The notes beneath the pieces were generated by a model. It searched no databases, was not told the DNA's origin, and saw nothing but the letters and a program-made list of their open reading frames with translations. Of a stretch of DNA of 64,000 nt, positions 33,501 to 40,831 are shown piece after piece. The translations under genes and the position numbers were made by a program. Source of the DNA: Desulfobacula sp. (GTDB lineage: Bacteria; Desulfobacterota; Desulfobacteria; Desulfobacterales; Desulfobacteraceae); NCBI GenBank assembly GCA_023701135.1, contig JAMPXP010000004.1, positions 178,409-242,408 of the forward strand, read 5' to 3'. Position 1 is the first letter of the stretch; every line of letters starts with the position of its first letter.

Positions 33501-34722
33501 GGACGGCCGTCTGGTCCGGTTGCAGATCGCCACCGATATTACCGATATAAAAAATATGGAGGCCAGATTAGCCCTGGCCCAGAAAATGGAATCCATCGGG
33601 ACCCTTGCCGGAGGCATAGCTCATGATTTCAACAATATTCTCTTTCCCCTGATCGGTCATACAGAAATGCTCCTGGAAGATATCCCGGAAGACGGTCCAA
33701 TCCGGGACAGCCTGAATCAGATTTATTCCAGTTCATTAAGAGCCAGAGATCTGGTGAAACAGATACTTGCATTTGCCCGTCAGGAAAAAAATGAACTGAA
33801 ACTGATGAAGATGCAGCCCATTGTCAAAGAGACCATGAAACTGATCAGATCCACCATTCCGGCGACCATTAACATCACCCAGAACCTCCAACCCGACTGC
33901 GGCCCTGTGAGCGCAGACCCGACCCAGATCCATCAGATTGTCATGAATCTTGCAACCAATGCTTATCATGCCATGGAGGAAAACGGCGGAGAACTTAAGG
34001 TCAGTCTTAGAGAAATTGAATTGAGCGGAAAGGACTCGATCAATCCGGATATGAGCCCCGGTTTATATGCCTGTCTGAGCATTGCGGATACCGGACTGGG
34101 GATGAACAAGGATGTCATGAATCGCATCTTTGATCCGTTTTTTACCACCAAGAAAAAAGGCAAGGGTACAGGTATGGGCCTGTCTGTGGTTCATGGGATA
34201 GTGAAGCAAATAAATGGGGACATCCAGGTGTATAGTGAACCGGGCAAGGGCACTGCATTTCATATCTTTCTGCCAATCGTGAAGAGTGCCGATGAAAAAC
34301 AAGCGACTCCGACACATTTACCCATACTCGGCGGAATGGAAAGCGTCCTGTTGGTGGATGATGAAGATTCCATTCTAAAAATGGAAAGACAAGTTCTGGA
34401 GCGGTTGGGTTATCAGGTGACTTCCCGGACCGGCAGTATCGAAGCCCTTGAAGCGTTCAGGTCCAATCCGGACAAATTTGACCTGGTGATCACGGATATG
34501 ACCATGCCGAAAATGACAGGAGATAAACTGGCTGCTGAATTGATCAGAATATGTCCGGGCATTCCCGTTTTGCTTTGTACCGGTTACAGCGAGAACATGA
34601 CACATGAAAAAATCAAATCCCTGGGGATTAAGGGCCTTCTAAAGAAACCAATTGTGATAAAGGATCTGGCAGAAAAAATCCGGGAGGTTTTGGATAAGAC
34701 ATCTGGTGGACCTCGCCCCTGA
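30553..34722 (+). CDS. hybrid sensor histidine kinase with PocR, multiple PAS, GAF and receiver domains
   Basis: A 1389-residue soluble sensor. Order of domains: PocR ligand-binding domain (about 5-165, with its Cys/His residues), PAS (~185-300), GAF (~305-490), four more PAS-like repeats (~500-1005, several closed by DITERK-type ends), HisKA with phospho-His about 1024 in GIAHDFNN, HATPase with IVMNLATNAYHAM and DPFFTTKKKGKGTGMGLS, then a receiver domain with phospho-Asp about 1315 in ITDMTMPKMTG. No membrane helix is visible. The last residues (TSGGPRP) and the stop come from a captured nrfA fragment. It lies upstream of a TRAP operon and may sense that substrate. Its codons are more AT-rich than nrfA's. 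Confidence 0.92.
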   Translation: MGYKLQDLIDIDHFQNLQDRLNKIYSFPSSIIDNDGNILTATAWQEICMQFHRKNKEAERICIKSDQYIKDHIHEANPALSYRCPHGLVDNATPIIIDGVHYGNFFTGQFFLEAPDLSFFSAQAKKYGFDENAYLAAVKKVPIWSQKQLENYLFFIKGLIEIIAESGLKNLREIENRKQIQKNEQRNRTILKTAMDGFWVVDTDGRLLEVNDTYCRMSGYSEGELLAMHIWDLEIFETRDIVTGHIRKLISAGSDRFQSRHRRKNGSVFDVEISVQFRPEQGGQCICFLRDISDQKQIDTERENMIQVLEILNAKTDIRELMRSLLNFIQEISGCESVGVRLREGNDFPYYETRGFSDDFIETETHLCVEDIHGQLEQDDIGNPVLECMCGNIIRGRTDPSKPFFTQFGSFVTNSTTRLLADTSEADRQARTRNRCNGEGYESVLLIPLRAGSETFGLLQLNDRRENRFSSQVIAHLERIAGNVALVLAKHESEEALRQHRDLLNATQQIAHIGGWEWDIKGQTMTWTDETYRIHGMKPGEPSSGCPELIDRSLACYDPDDRPVIRAAFRRCTTEGLSYDLDFILTKVDGRRIWVRTMAHAVKERDHIVKVVGNIIDITERKQAEKSLRDSEKKYRTLFENMAQGVFYQRADGVLFDYNNAALEMFGLTSDQFIGKTSYDQQWKVINTNGTELPGDKHPSMVALQTGKPVHDHIVGVYNPRRKDYNWLLVNAIPQFGIPGEKPDQVFVTLQDITDRRQLELQYQMLFQEMLDGFALHEIICDATGQPVDYRFLAVNPAFEKMTGLRAEQVEGRTAFEILPGLERHWIDTYGKVALTGEPAFFENYAADLKKHFRVTSFRPLPNQFACIFQDITERKLAEAKLNTAHEKMLTILDSIDSTVYVADMATHEILFMNKKMITEFGGDKTGEKCFRAFRNQSEPCGFCNNAGLVDAAGRPAGVLTWHDQNLITGKYYINHDRAIEWTDGRLVRLQIATDITDIKNMEARLALAQKMESIGTLAGGIAHDFNNILFPLIGHTEMLLEDIPEDGPIRDSLNQIYSSSLRARDLVKQILAFARQEKNELKLMKMQPIVKETMKLIRSTIPATINITQNLQPDCGPVSADPTQIHQIVMNLATNAYHAMEENGGELKVSLREIELSGKDSINPDMSPGLYACLSIADTGLGMNKDVMNRIFDPFFTTKKKGKGTGMGLSVVHGIVKQINGDIQVYSEPGKGTAFHIFLPIVKSADEKQATPTHLPILGGMESVLLVDDEDSILKMERQVLERLGYQVTSRTGSIEALEAFRSNPDKFDLVITDMTMPKMTGDKLAAELIRICPGIPVLLCTGYSENMTHEKIKSLGIKGLLKKPIVIKDLAEKIREVLDKTSGGPRP

Positions 34723-34847
34723 AGGATCCCGAAATGAGGGCCTGCCGCCAGTGCTATTCCGACAAGACCCCGGAATTCCAGAAGAAAAGGGTTCTTTTTA
34801 TCCAGAAAAAACTATAGCGCATTTCTCTCCAAGGGGTTCCGTGCTTT
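34703..34847 (+). pseudogene. degenerate nrfA tail copy A
   Basis: Bases 34703-34812 match nrfA 29779-29888 (codons around CRQCH) with few differences, but the heme His is changed (CRQCH to CRQCY) and Leu-to-Gln, Glu-to-Lys and Thr-to-Ile changes follow. The sequence then skips about 430 bp to ACTATAG and GGGGTTCCGTGCTTTGG, equivalent to the nrfA stop region and terminator. It is a middle-plus-end fragment with an internal deletion. Its first 20 bases double as the end of the kinase gene. Confidence 0.85.
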
Positions 34848-34856
34848 GGAGAGAAA
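34822..34856 (+). terminator. hairpin after kinase gene
   Basis: Perfect 9-bp stem TTTCTCTCC / GGAGAGAAA whose 17-base loop contains the nrfA-terminator-derived GGGGTTCCGTGCTTT. No T-run follows, so termination strength is doubtful. Confidence 0.4.
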
Positions 34857-34929
34857 TTCGCCAACGACCATGATTTTTCCATGCTCAGATGGATTCATAT
34901 TTCAACTCTATATAATTTCCATAGTTTTC

Positions 34930-34959
34930 TTGACAAAAAGCATCTTCCTACCCTACTAT
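34930..34959 (+). promoter_or_regulatory. promoter of the second TRAP operon
   Basis: A consensus -35 TTGACA (34930-34935) and TACTAT (34954-34959) with an 18-bp spacer. Transcription would begin about 120 bp before the first TRAP gene. The segment 34857-35088 otherwise holds no credible gene. Confidence 0.5.
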
Positions 34960-35039
34960 AGCAGGTCACAAAGAGAGATACCCAAGGCTATGGAAACGGG
35001 CTATCCGGAAGCGATTTCCGTGCGCGATAAGAGTCTATT

Positions 35040-35068
35040 GGGAACAGTCGAAGAGGATACCTGTTCCC
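35040..35068 (+). promoter_or_regulatory. leader hairpin before TRAP dctQ
   Basis: Perfect 8-bp stem GGGAACAG / CTGTTCCC followed by seven A and the ribosome site AGGGGG. It sits in the untranslated leader directly before the start codon and could modulate translation. Confidence 0.35.
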
Positions 35069-35088
35069 AAAAAAATAGGGGGTAGCTG

Positions 35089-35583
35089 ATGAATGCTTTT
35101 TGGAAGAATTTCGATAGACTCTTAGATATCATGGCAGCCATGGCCGGGGTAATTCTCGTCTTTATCTGTGCTGCCGTCTGTTACACGATCGGTATGCGGT
35201 ATGTGTTCAATTCCACCACGATTTGGATTATGCAGACAACCGAATATGCACTCCTGTGGATCGTTTTTTTGGCCACAACCCGGCTTTTGAGAGACGGAGA
35301 ACACATCATTACGGATATCATCCATTCTCATATTCATGAAAAAGCCAGGCGCTATCTCGACTGCGTCATGTTTGTCGTTGGCGGCTCATCTTGTATGATT
35401 ATGCTTTATTTCAGCAGCAGCTATATGTATGAATGTATTGTAAACAACGTAACGGACGTCAGGGCAGTAACCGTTCCAAAATGGACCGTTTTCAGCATTA
35501 TCCCATTAGGCAGCATGCTCCTTGCCATTCAATTTTTCAGGATGGCCTTTAACAGGTTTGCCGGCACGAAGGCGGAGGGGTAG
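35089..35583 (+). CDS. TRAP transporter small permease (DctQ family)
   Basis: A 164-residue protein with four membrane helices and the DctQ pattern GMRYVFNSTTIWIMQTTEYALLW. Unlike the first TRAP system, gene order here is Q-M-P. The next gene begins 3 bp after the stop. It is not closely similar to the Q protein at 11153, so the two systems probably carry different substrates. Confidence 0.88.
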   Translation: MNAFWKNFDRLLDIMAAMAGVILVFICAAVCYTIGMRYVFNSTTIWIMQTTEYALLWIVFLATTRLLRDGEHIITDIIHSHIHEKARRYLDCVMFVVGGSSCMIMLYFSSSYMYECIVNNVTDVRAVTVPKWTVFSIIPLGSMLLAIQFFRMAFNRFAGTKAEG

Positions 35584-35586
35584 CCC

Positions 35587-36909
35587 ATGGAATGGTACGT
35601 GATCATCAGCTTGCTGTTCGGAGGCATGGTCCTGATGCTTCTGACGGGCATACCTATTGCCTTTGCCTTTCTTGTTGTCAACATGGTTGCCGCCTATTTT
35701 TTCCTTGGGGGAATACCGGGCCTCATCGGTGTTGTAACGGGTGTCTTCACATCTATTACGACCTTTACTTTGCTCCCGGTACCCTTTTTTATCCTGATGG
35801 GGGAGCTTATTTTTCATTCCGGTCTCGGCCTCGACGCCGTGGGCGTACTCGATAAATGGCTTGGCAAACTCAAGGGCCGGCTCTCTGTTCTTGCAATCAT
35901 TATGGGGGTCATCGTCGGGGCATTGAGCGGATCAACTATCGCAACGTGCGCTCTCCTCGGCACTATCCTGTTGCCCCAGATGCTGGCCAAAGGCTACAGC
36001 AAAAACATGAGCCTCGGCCCGCTGATGGGGGTAGGCACCGTTGACGCCCTTATTCCCCCCAATGCTCTCACCGTGGTCTTCGCCAGCCTCGCCAACATCG
36101 ATGTGGGACAACTTCTCGTTGCCGGCATCGTACCGGGTATTATCATGTCCGGCTTATACTTTGTCTTTGTGGTCACGTGGTGCCACATCTTTCCAGATGA
36201 AGCACCCATGTATGATGTGCCTCATGTCCCCTTGAAGGAAAAAGTGATGGCTACGGTAAAATATCTCTTACCCCTGGGCTTTATCATTTTTATGGTCATC
36301 GGTCTGATCTTCCTGGGTGTGGCAACGCCAACGGAAGCGGCGGCAACGGGTACATTAGGCTCCTTTATCTTAGCCCTTCTTTACCGGCGGTTAACCTGGG
36401 ATATCTTCAATAAATCGGTCATGGGCACTGTAAAGGTCACAGTTATGATATTCATGATCATTATTGTCTCCAGCACCTATGGAGAAATACTGGCTTTTAC
36501 GGGTTCCGCCGCAGGGATGACAGGTTTTATAACCAACCTTGCCGTTCCCCACATGGTGGTCGTAATCGGCATGCTGATTGTAGTCCTGATTATGGGTTGT
36601 TTTATGGAGACAGTAGCAATTATGATGATCACGATACCTATCTATATTCCCGTTATCAACGCCTTCGGGTATAATACGGTCTGGTTCGGCATATTGATGC
36701 TCATCGCTTTGGAGACGGGCTTGATCACCCCTCCCTTTGGCGTCACTCTCTTCGTCATGAAGGGTGTAGCCCCCTCTGATATAACCATGGTTGATATATG
36801 GAAGGCGGTCACACCCTATGCCATTATCGCGTTAGCATGCATCGGCATTATTATGGCATTCCCCGGTACCGCGACCATTGTGCCGCAACTCATGGGAATG
36901 ACCAGGTAA
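35587..36909 (+). CDS. TRAP transporter large permease (DctM family)
   Basis: A 440-residue polytopic protein with about 12 helices and DctM landmarks: LLTGIPIAFAFLVVN, GALSGSTIATCALLGTI near residue 115-130, DALIPPNALTVVFASLANI near 155 and LITPPFGVTLFVMKG near 380. It is the substrate-translocating subunit. A ribosome site (GGAGGGG) lies in the end of the preceding gene. Confidence 0.92.
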   Translation: MEWYVIISLLFGGMVLMLLTGIPIAFAFLVVNMVAAYFFLGGIPGLIGVVTGVFTSITTFTLLPVPFFILMGELIFHSGLGLDAVGVLDKWLGKLKGRLSVLAIIMGVIVGALSGSTIATCALLGTILLPQMLAKGYSKNMSLGPLMGVGTVDALIPPNALTVVFASLANIDVGQLLVAGIVPGIIMSGLYFVFVVTWCHIFPDEAPMYDVPHVPLKEKVMATVKYLLPLGFIIFMVIGLIFLGVATPTEAAATGTLGSFILALLYRRLTWDIFNKSVMGTVKVTVMIFMIIIVSSTYGEILAFTGSAAGMTGFITNLAVPHMVVVIGMLIVVLIMGCFMETVAIMMITIPIYIPVINAFGYNTVWFGILMLIALETGLITPPFGVTLFVMKGVAPSDITMVDIWKAVTPYAIIALACIGIIMAFPGTATIVPQLMGMTR

Positions 36910-36943
36910 AACAGGTTTATCAATTAACAGGAGGAGCTTGGCA

Positions 36944-37945
36944 ATGGAAAAAAAAATGATTCGGTTTATTTTAGCAGGTCTATTCACTTTTCTGGTATGC
37001 GGAATTATGAGCGGCCCCGCGAAGGCGGAAACCATCACCTTGAAAGCAGTGACCGCATGGCCGACAACAGCCAGCGAGTTCAAGGCATTCACCATGTTTA
37101 CCGATATATTGGAACGGATGGTTGCAGAAAAGGCTCCCGGTGAGTTGAAGATTCAATTTATCGGTGGACCCGAGGCGGTAAAGTCGCCCGATCAGGTTCA
37201 GGCCTTGCAGCGCGGTATGGTGGACATGGTATACACCACTACTGCATATTACGTTTCTGTGTTACCAGAAGTTGACGCTTATAAATTATCGGGTTTTTCG
37301 CCGGCCGAAGAGCGGACAAACGGCGCTTATGCGTATATGAACAACCTCCACGAAAAAAAGATCGGGACCCATCTGTTGGCAAGACTCGGTCTCGGTATCA
37401 ATTTTCACTTGTACCTCAAGAAGCCCATTACAAACGCAGACCTGAAAGGGTTGAATATTCGCGTATCGCCCATGTACCTGCAGGCTATAAAAGGGATGAA
37501 CGGAAATCCTGTCGTCATACCACCCACAGAAGTCTACGCTGCTCTGGAAAGGAACGTCGTAGATGGTTACTGCTGGCCTTCCACAGGCATCCAGAACTGG
37601 GGTTGGCAAAAACAAACAAAATACGTTGTGGACCCGGGCTTCTATAAGGTTCCCAACCCGCTTTTAATTAACCTGGGCACCTGGAATAAACTGCCCAAGA
37701 AGATCCAGGATATTCTCACCGAAGCATCCATAGAAGCTGAACAGAAAGTGGTCGCATTTTTCGAGGACTTAGAAAGAAACGAACGGCCCTTGCTTGCCAA
37801 AGAGGGCATTGAAACCATTGCCCTTGCTCCTGCGGAAGCCCAAAAATTGTTAACTGTGGCCTATGATGAAGGCTGGAAGGACATTATGGAGAAAAATCCC
37901 CAGACCGGACCGGAACTGAAGAAATTGCTCACAAAAATGAAATGA
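36944..37945 (+). CDS. TRAP transporter solute-binding protein (DctP family)
   Basis: About 333 residues with a signal peptide (cleavage likely after AKA near residue 29) and a DctP domain. GGPEAVKSPDQVQALQRGMVDM and NIRVSPMYLQAIKGMNGNPVVIPPTEVYAAL contain the substrate-facing region with the conserved Arg. I use the ATG at 36944, spaced properly from GAGGAG, not the TTG at 36938. The ligand is unknown; the PocR-kinase next door may respond to it. Confidence 0.9.
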   Translation: MEKKMIRFILAGLFTFLVCGIMSGPAKAETITLKAVTAWPTTASEFKAFTMFTDILERMVAEKAPGELKIQFIGGPEAVKSPDQVQALQRGMVDMVYTTTAYYVSVLPEVDAYKLSGFSPAEERTNGAYAYMNNLHEKKIGTHLLARLGLGINFHLYLKKPITNADLKGLNIRVSPMYLQAIKGMNGNPVVIPPTEVYAALERNVVDGYCWPSTGIQNWGWQKQTKYVVDPGFYKVPNPLLINLGTWNKLPKKIQDILTEASIEAEQKVVAFFEDLERNERPLLAKEGIETIALAPAEAQKLLTVAYDEGWKDIMEKNPQTGPELKKLLTKMK

Positions 37946-37989
37946 TATAAAGAACCCTATTTTGATCTGCAAGGTAAGATAACGCTCCG

Positions 37990-38016
37990 GGCCTCTTCCC
38001 GACTTGGGGAGAGGCC
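37990..38016 (+). terminator. hairpin after TRAP operon at junction with nrfA tail copy B
   Basis: Eleven-bp stem GGCCTCTTCCC / GGGGAGAGGCC with one G-U pair and loop GACTT. It has no T-run. The right arm runs directly into the nrfA homology, so it marks the junction precisely. Confidence 0.5.
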
Positions 38017-38190
38017 GGAAGCTTCAGCAGGACCCGGAACATATGAAAACCCATCAATGGTTCAAATACATCCCGGTATTGCCTGCGGCCAACCAGGTCT
38101 GGGACGTCCGGAAAAGACTATAGAACGGTATTGCCGTTTTCTCACCCGGGGGTTCCGTGCTTTGGCGCGGGGCCCCCTTTTTTTCAGGAC
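38014..38190 (+). pseudogene. nrfA tail copy B (last ~37 codons plus terminator)
   Basis: This stretch matches nrfA 30225-30390 through the stop codon and terminator at roughly 90 percent identity. It still reads KLQQDPEHMKTHQWFKYIPV and ends in a TAG where nrfA also has TAG. Most coding differences are silent (AAA/AAG, CAA/CAG, CAC/CAT, GCC/GCG, GAT/GAC), with one Gln-to-Arg. This implies the copy descends from an nrfA that was under selection. It is in the same orientation as nrfA and with it brackets a 7.6-kb segment. Confidence 0.88.
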
Positions 38191-38259
38191 ACCTAAATTC
38201 TATATCCTCTCCACAATGATAGACATAATGTGGGGTTCTTTAACGTCTGGCATCAGTGG

Positions 38260-38293
38260 GCACAAGCTTTTTGTGCTCCACGGAATGCCGTGG
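38260..38293 (-). terminator. double hairpin after the AlbA_2 gene (minus strand)
   Basis: Directly after the stop codon on the minus strand stands CCACGG-CATT-CCGTGG, then GCACAA with TTGTGC around AAAAGC. The rest of 37946-38293 holds nrfA tail copy B and the hairpin at 37990; I see no further gene in this 348-bp gap. Confidence 0.4.
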
Positions 38294-39211
38294 TTAGCGA
38301 ATCCCAAGCTCTTCAAGTGTAATGACCTTTGAGCCTTTATTTGTCATAAACCCTTCAGCTGCCAATTCATACTCTATTACAATATTTGAAGTAGGTTTCT
38401 GTGTTTCTTTGGGGACAAGATCTATGTGAACAGATGCAACCTCATGGATAATTCCAGGGTGAATGACAACATTCGAACCCTCACCATACCTATTAGGTAA
38501 TTCACTGCCCAAATAGGGGAGTTTTTTCATCCCTTCATTATAATTTCCGTCTAAACCATATCTATTAAGTCTAAATGGAAGTGATACACCGAAAGCTATA
38601 TAAGGTGCTTTCGCACTCCCACGACCGACATTCTTAATGCCAATTATAATATTTGACTGTAAACCATACCCGGTTATTCTTGTGTTTAGTTCTAAAATAG
38701 GACGAGGTCTTCGACCAAACATATCTTCAAGATCGAAATGCTCCAACCTGTAAAAACTATCACCACTTCTCTTATAATATCTATCCTCACCCATTTTTGC
38801 CATGTGTGGTCCTGATATGCTTTCTGGAACATATGTGATGGCAACCCCTTTGTTGGGAGAAGTTTCAATAAAACGATGTTGAACATCATCAACTATTGGA
38901 GATACGGCCATTCCGGTAAATTCATTTAGCCGTGACAAGAAAAGACGTATATTTTCAATTTCTTTTAAACCCGTTGCGCAATCGATACCCTGCTTATTCT
39001 TTGTCGCCACAACGCCCCAGATTATAAGACCACCACTTGAATTTGCATATGCCGACAATGACTTCGCCAAATTTTTTTTATCATCTTTATTTGTAAGATT
39101 CGAATTGCTGATTGTTTTAAAATCGAGGTTTAGGTTTTCTTCCTGCATCGATGAAATGAAATCACGGATGTCTTCTATCGTCAATTTTCTGTATAAGCTG
39201 TATATATTCAT
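38294..39211 (-). CDS. AlbA_2/Schlafen-AAA_4-domain protein
   Basis: A 305-residue protein whose residues ~20-170 fit the AlbA_2 (divergent AAA-4, Schlafen-like) domain: LNLDFKT, KKNLAKSLSAYANSSGGLIIWGV and YYKRSGDSFYRL near the end of the domain. The C-terminal ~130 residues are unassigned. Such proteins occur in defence islands and as transcription regulators, with nucleic-acid or nucleotide binding. The gene is clearly AT-rich and follows two other AT-rich genes on the same strand, so the group was probably acquired. It starts at the ATG at 39211 behind AGAGATC, a weak ribosome site. Confidence 0.75.
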   Translation of the reverse strand: MNIYSLYRKLTIEDIRDFISSMQEENLNLDFKTISNSNLTNKDDKKNLAKSLSAYANSSGGLIIWGVVATKNKQGIDCATGLKEIENIRLFLSRLNEFTGMAVSPIVDDVQHRFIETSPNKGVAITYVPESISGPHMAKMGEDRYYKRSGDSFYRLEHFDLEDMFGRRPRPILELNTRITGYGLQSNIIIGIKNVGRGSAKAPYIAFGVSLPFRLNRYGLDGNYNEGMKKLPYLGSELPNRYGEGSNVVIHPGIIHEVASVHIDLVPKETQKPTSNIVIEYELAAEGFMTNKGSKVITLEELGIR

Positions 39212-39288
39212 GATCTCTTTTTGGCCGCTAACGGGTGCTTCACGCGCGGCGGCTGTTTACCGTCGCTGTGAAAGCAATGGTTCGGTGG

Positions 39289-39879
39289 TCATTTATCATT
39301 ATTGCAAATACGTACTTTAAAAGATGGGTATGAAATGTCAACATCCTCTAAAATATCATCGACTAACAGAGCTGCATCTTCTACTGTTTCTGGCAAGGCT
39401 ATCCTTCCAGGGTAGCGATGCAAACGATGCAGAGGGTTGCCGCATGTTTGGTAACAAGATTCCCTAATTGGCCCCCAAGTGCCATGAGTATAACCAGACG
39501 TCCAAGAATAATGACTATCATAAATATCTTTTAAACCAGATTTTTCACTAAGACGGCGTAGATCAAGACCTGACCAGTTTCCAAGATTTATAGTCATGAA
39601 CTCTTCCCATAGATCTTCACCTGCAATTTTTTCGATGTTTTCAACATTAATATGTTTTGGTGGATCAATATTTTCGTCAAATTTAAGAGCACTTAACTTC
39701 GCCTGCCCTGCACCATACATTCTCCACTTTTCCCATAGTTTTTTATCATCATTCTTTATCAGATAATGGAGGGTTATTCTAATTTCGAGAATTGTCCGCA
39801 AACCAAGACGTCCAATAATTGATGACCCTATACCAATTCCAAACAATTCTTGAAGAATACGAAGTGAGTAGAAAGCCAT
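39289..39879 (-). CDS. C-terminal part of an interrupted protein (DUF5677-like helical domain)
   Basis: A 196-residue frame whose first Met (39879) has no ribosome site. Upstream codons in the same frame remain open (KHDAVFGMAFYSLRILQE reads as a natural helix) back to a TGA at 39934-39936, beyond which the same frame continues as the 275-residue upstream ORF. I therefore read it as the C-terminal domain of one ~490-residue protein. The helical sequence with RLGLRTILEIRITLHYLI resembles DUF5677-type proteins; I am not sure of the family. AT-rich, acquired-looking. Confidence 0.55.
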   Translation of the reverse strand: MAFYSLRILQELFGIGIGSSIIGRLGLRTILEIRITLHYLIKNDDKKLWEKWRMYGAGQAKLSALKFDENIDPPKHINVENIEKIAGEDLWEEFMTINLGNWSGLDLRRLSEKSGLKDIYDSHYSWTSGYTHGTWGPIRESCYQTCGNPLHRLHRYPGRIALPETVEDAALLVDDILEDVDISYPSFKVRICNNDK

Positions 39880-39933
39880 CCCGAAAACAGCATCATGTTT
39901 AGCATCTATTGCTGTAGTTGAATGTGTTTCGCT

Positions 39934-40761
39934 TCAATGTTTTTCAAGCGACTCCATAGCGCTGTTGATTTGTTTTCGCGTTACAACCTTGCCAGGATTA
40001 AAAAGTTCATCATTTCCTTTTACTAATGTTAGACACGGTGTATTTTTCCATGCTTCGTCCCAAAATGCATTTGGCCAAGTCAAATCCGGTGGGTCCATCG
40101 TATCCGGTGCGATTTCTGCTGCTCTTATACTTGGTCTAACCGAACGCTGATCCCCTTCATTGGGGTATCCGAACCATTTATCAGCTGTTTCTTTTGGTAT
40201 ATGAAATTTCCCAGACATCACTTGGGCCATTACACGCAACCATCTGCAATCTGTTGCTTCTTGTGACTGATGCCATAAATTAGAACCAACGGTTGACATA
40301 AGTAATTCCAAATCTGGTTCAAATCTTGGTAATAATTTGTCCCATGATTGACGCGCAGGAAGTGACTTAAAAAGGCGTAAAGTAGCAAGTGGCCTTGCTG
40401 CTTCTGGCGGTTCAATAATAAATGCAATGATTTCCTCTCGGAATGGTGTGTCTAATTTTGATATGCTTGTAAGTGTTATATCTGAAAGCAGTTCTTTATC
40501 TTTATGTTTTCCGATATAATTTAATAATCTTCGAAACAAACCAAGTGCATGCTCTTGACCAAGCGCCTCACGAATGAGCGCAGCCCAAATCATTTCAGGA
40601 AGTCGTTCATTCATCCACGAAGAAAATTGCATTTTACCAGTAGCCGCCATCTTAGCAAATGGAGGCAACAATTCATTACCATGGCGAGTATGACCACTTA
40701 TTGAAGTGCGGTTTTTACCGCTTTTGGACTTTTTTGATTGTTTATGTCTACTCATTTTCAA
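39934..40761 (-). CDS. N-terminal part of an interrupted protein, family not recognised
   Basis: A 275-residue frame starting MKMSRHKQSKKSKSGKNR (strongly basic), then a helical region with WMNERLPEMIWAALIREA and FREEIIAFIIEPPEAARPL. It ends at a TGA (39934-39936) that lies in the same frame as the following ORF (39289-39879), with no stop between the TGA and that ORF's first Met. A single gene of 491 codons interrupted by one TGA is the simplest reading: a nonsense mutation, or less likely selenocysteine. A long inverted repeat lies 17-70 bp upstream of the ATG. Confidence 0.6.
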   Translation of the reverse strand: MKMSRHKQSKKSKSGKNRTSISGHTRHGNELLPPFAKMAATGKMQFSSWMNERLPEMIWAALIREALGQEHALGLFRRLLNYIGKHKDKELLSDITLTSISKLDTPFREEIIAFIIEPPEAARPLATLRLFKSLPARQSWDKLLPRFEPDLELLMSTVGSNLWHQSQEATDCRWLRVMAQVMSGKFHIPKETADKWFGYPNEGDQRSVRPSIRAAEIAPDTMDPPDLTWPNAFWDEAWKNTPCLTLVKGNDELFNPGKVVTRKQINSAMESLEKH

Positions 40762-40777
40762 TCACCGAGCAGTTTAA

Positions 40778-40831
40778 ATAGATGGAAAGTTTTCTATATA
40801 TTGCCTATACAATAGAAAAATTTCTATCTAT
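40778..40831. repeat. 54-bp imperfect palindrome upstream of the AT-rich operon
   Basis: Arms ATAGATGGAAAGTTTTCTA (40778-40796) and TAGAAAAATTTCTATCTAT (40813-40831) are inverted with two mismatches, and the loop itself contains TATTG/CAATA. It overlaps the probable promoter of the minus-strand genes. It could be an operator, a transcribed hairpin or an element end. The remaining 40832-41055 shows only short frames, and I recognise nothing in it. Confidence 0.7.

Noticed and set aside
38191..39288. GCTAACG/GTTAGCG motifs at gene boundaries (also at 23343) suggesting integron attC sites
   Set aside because: The sequences do not fit RYYYAAC/GTTRRRY, the arms do not pair as an attC should, and no integron integrase is visible.
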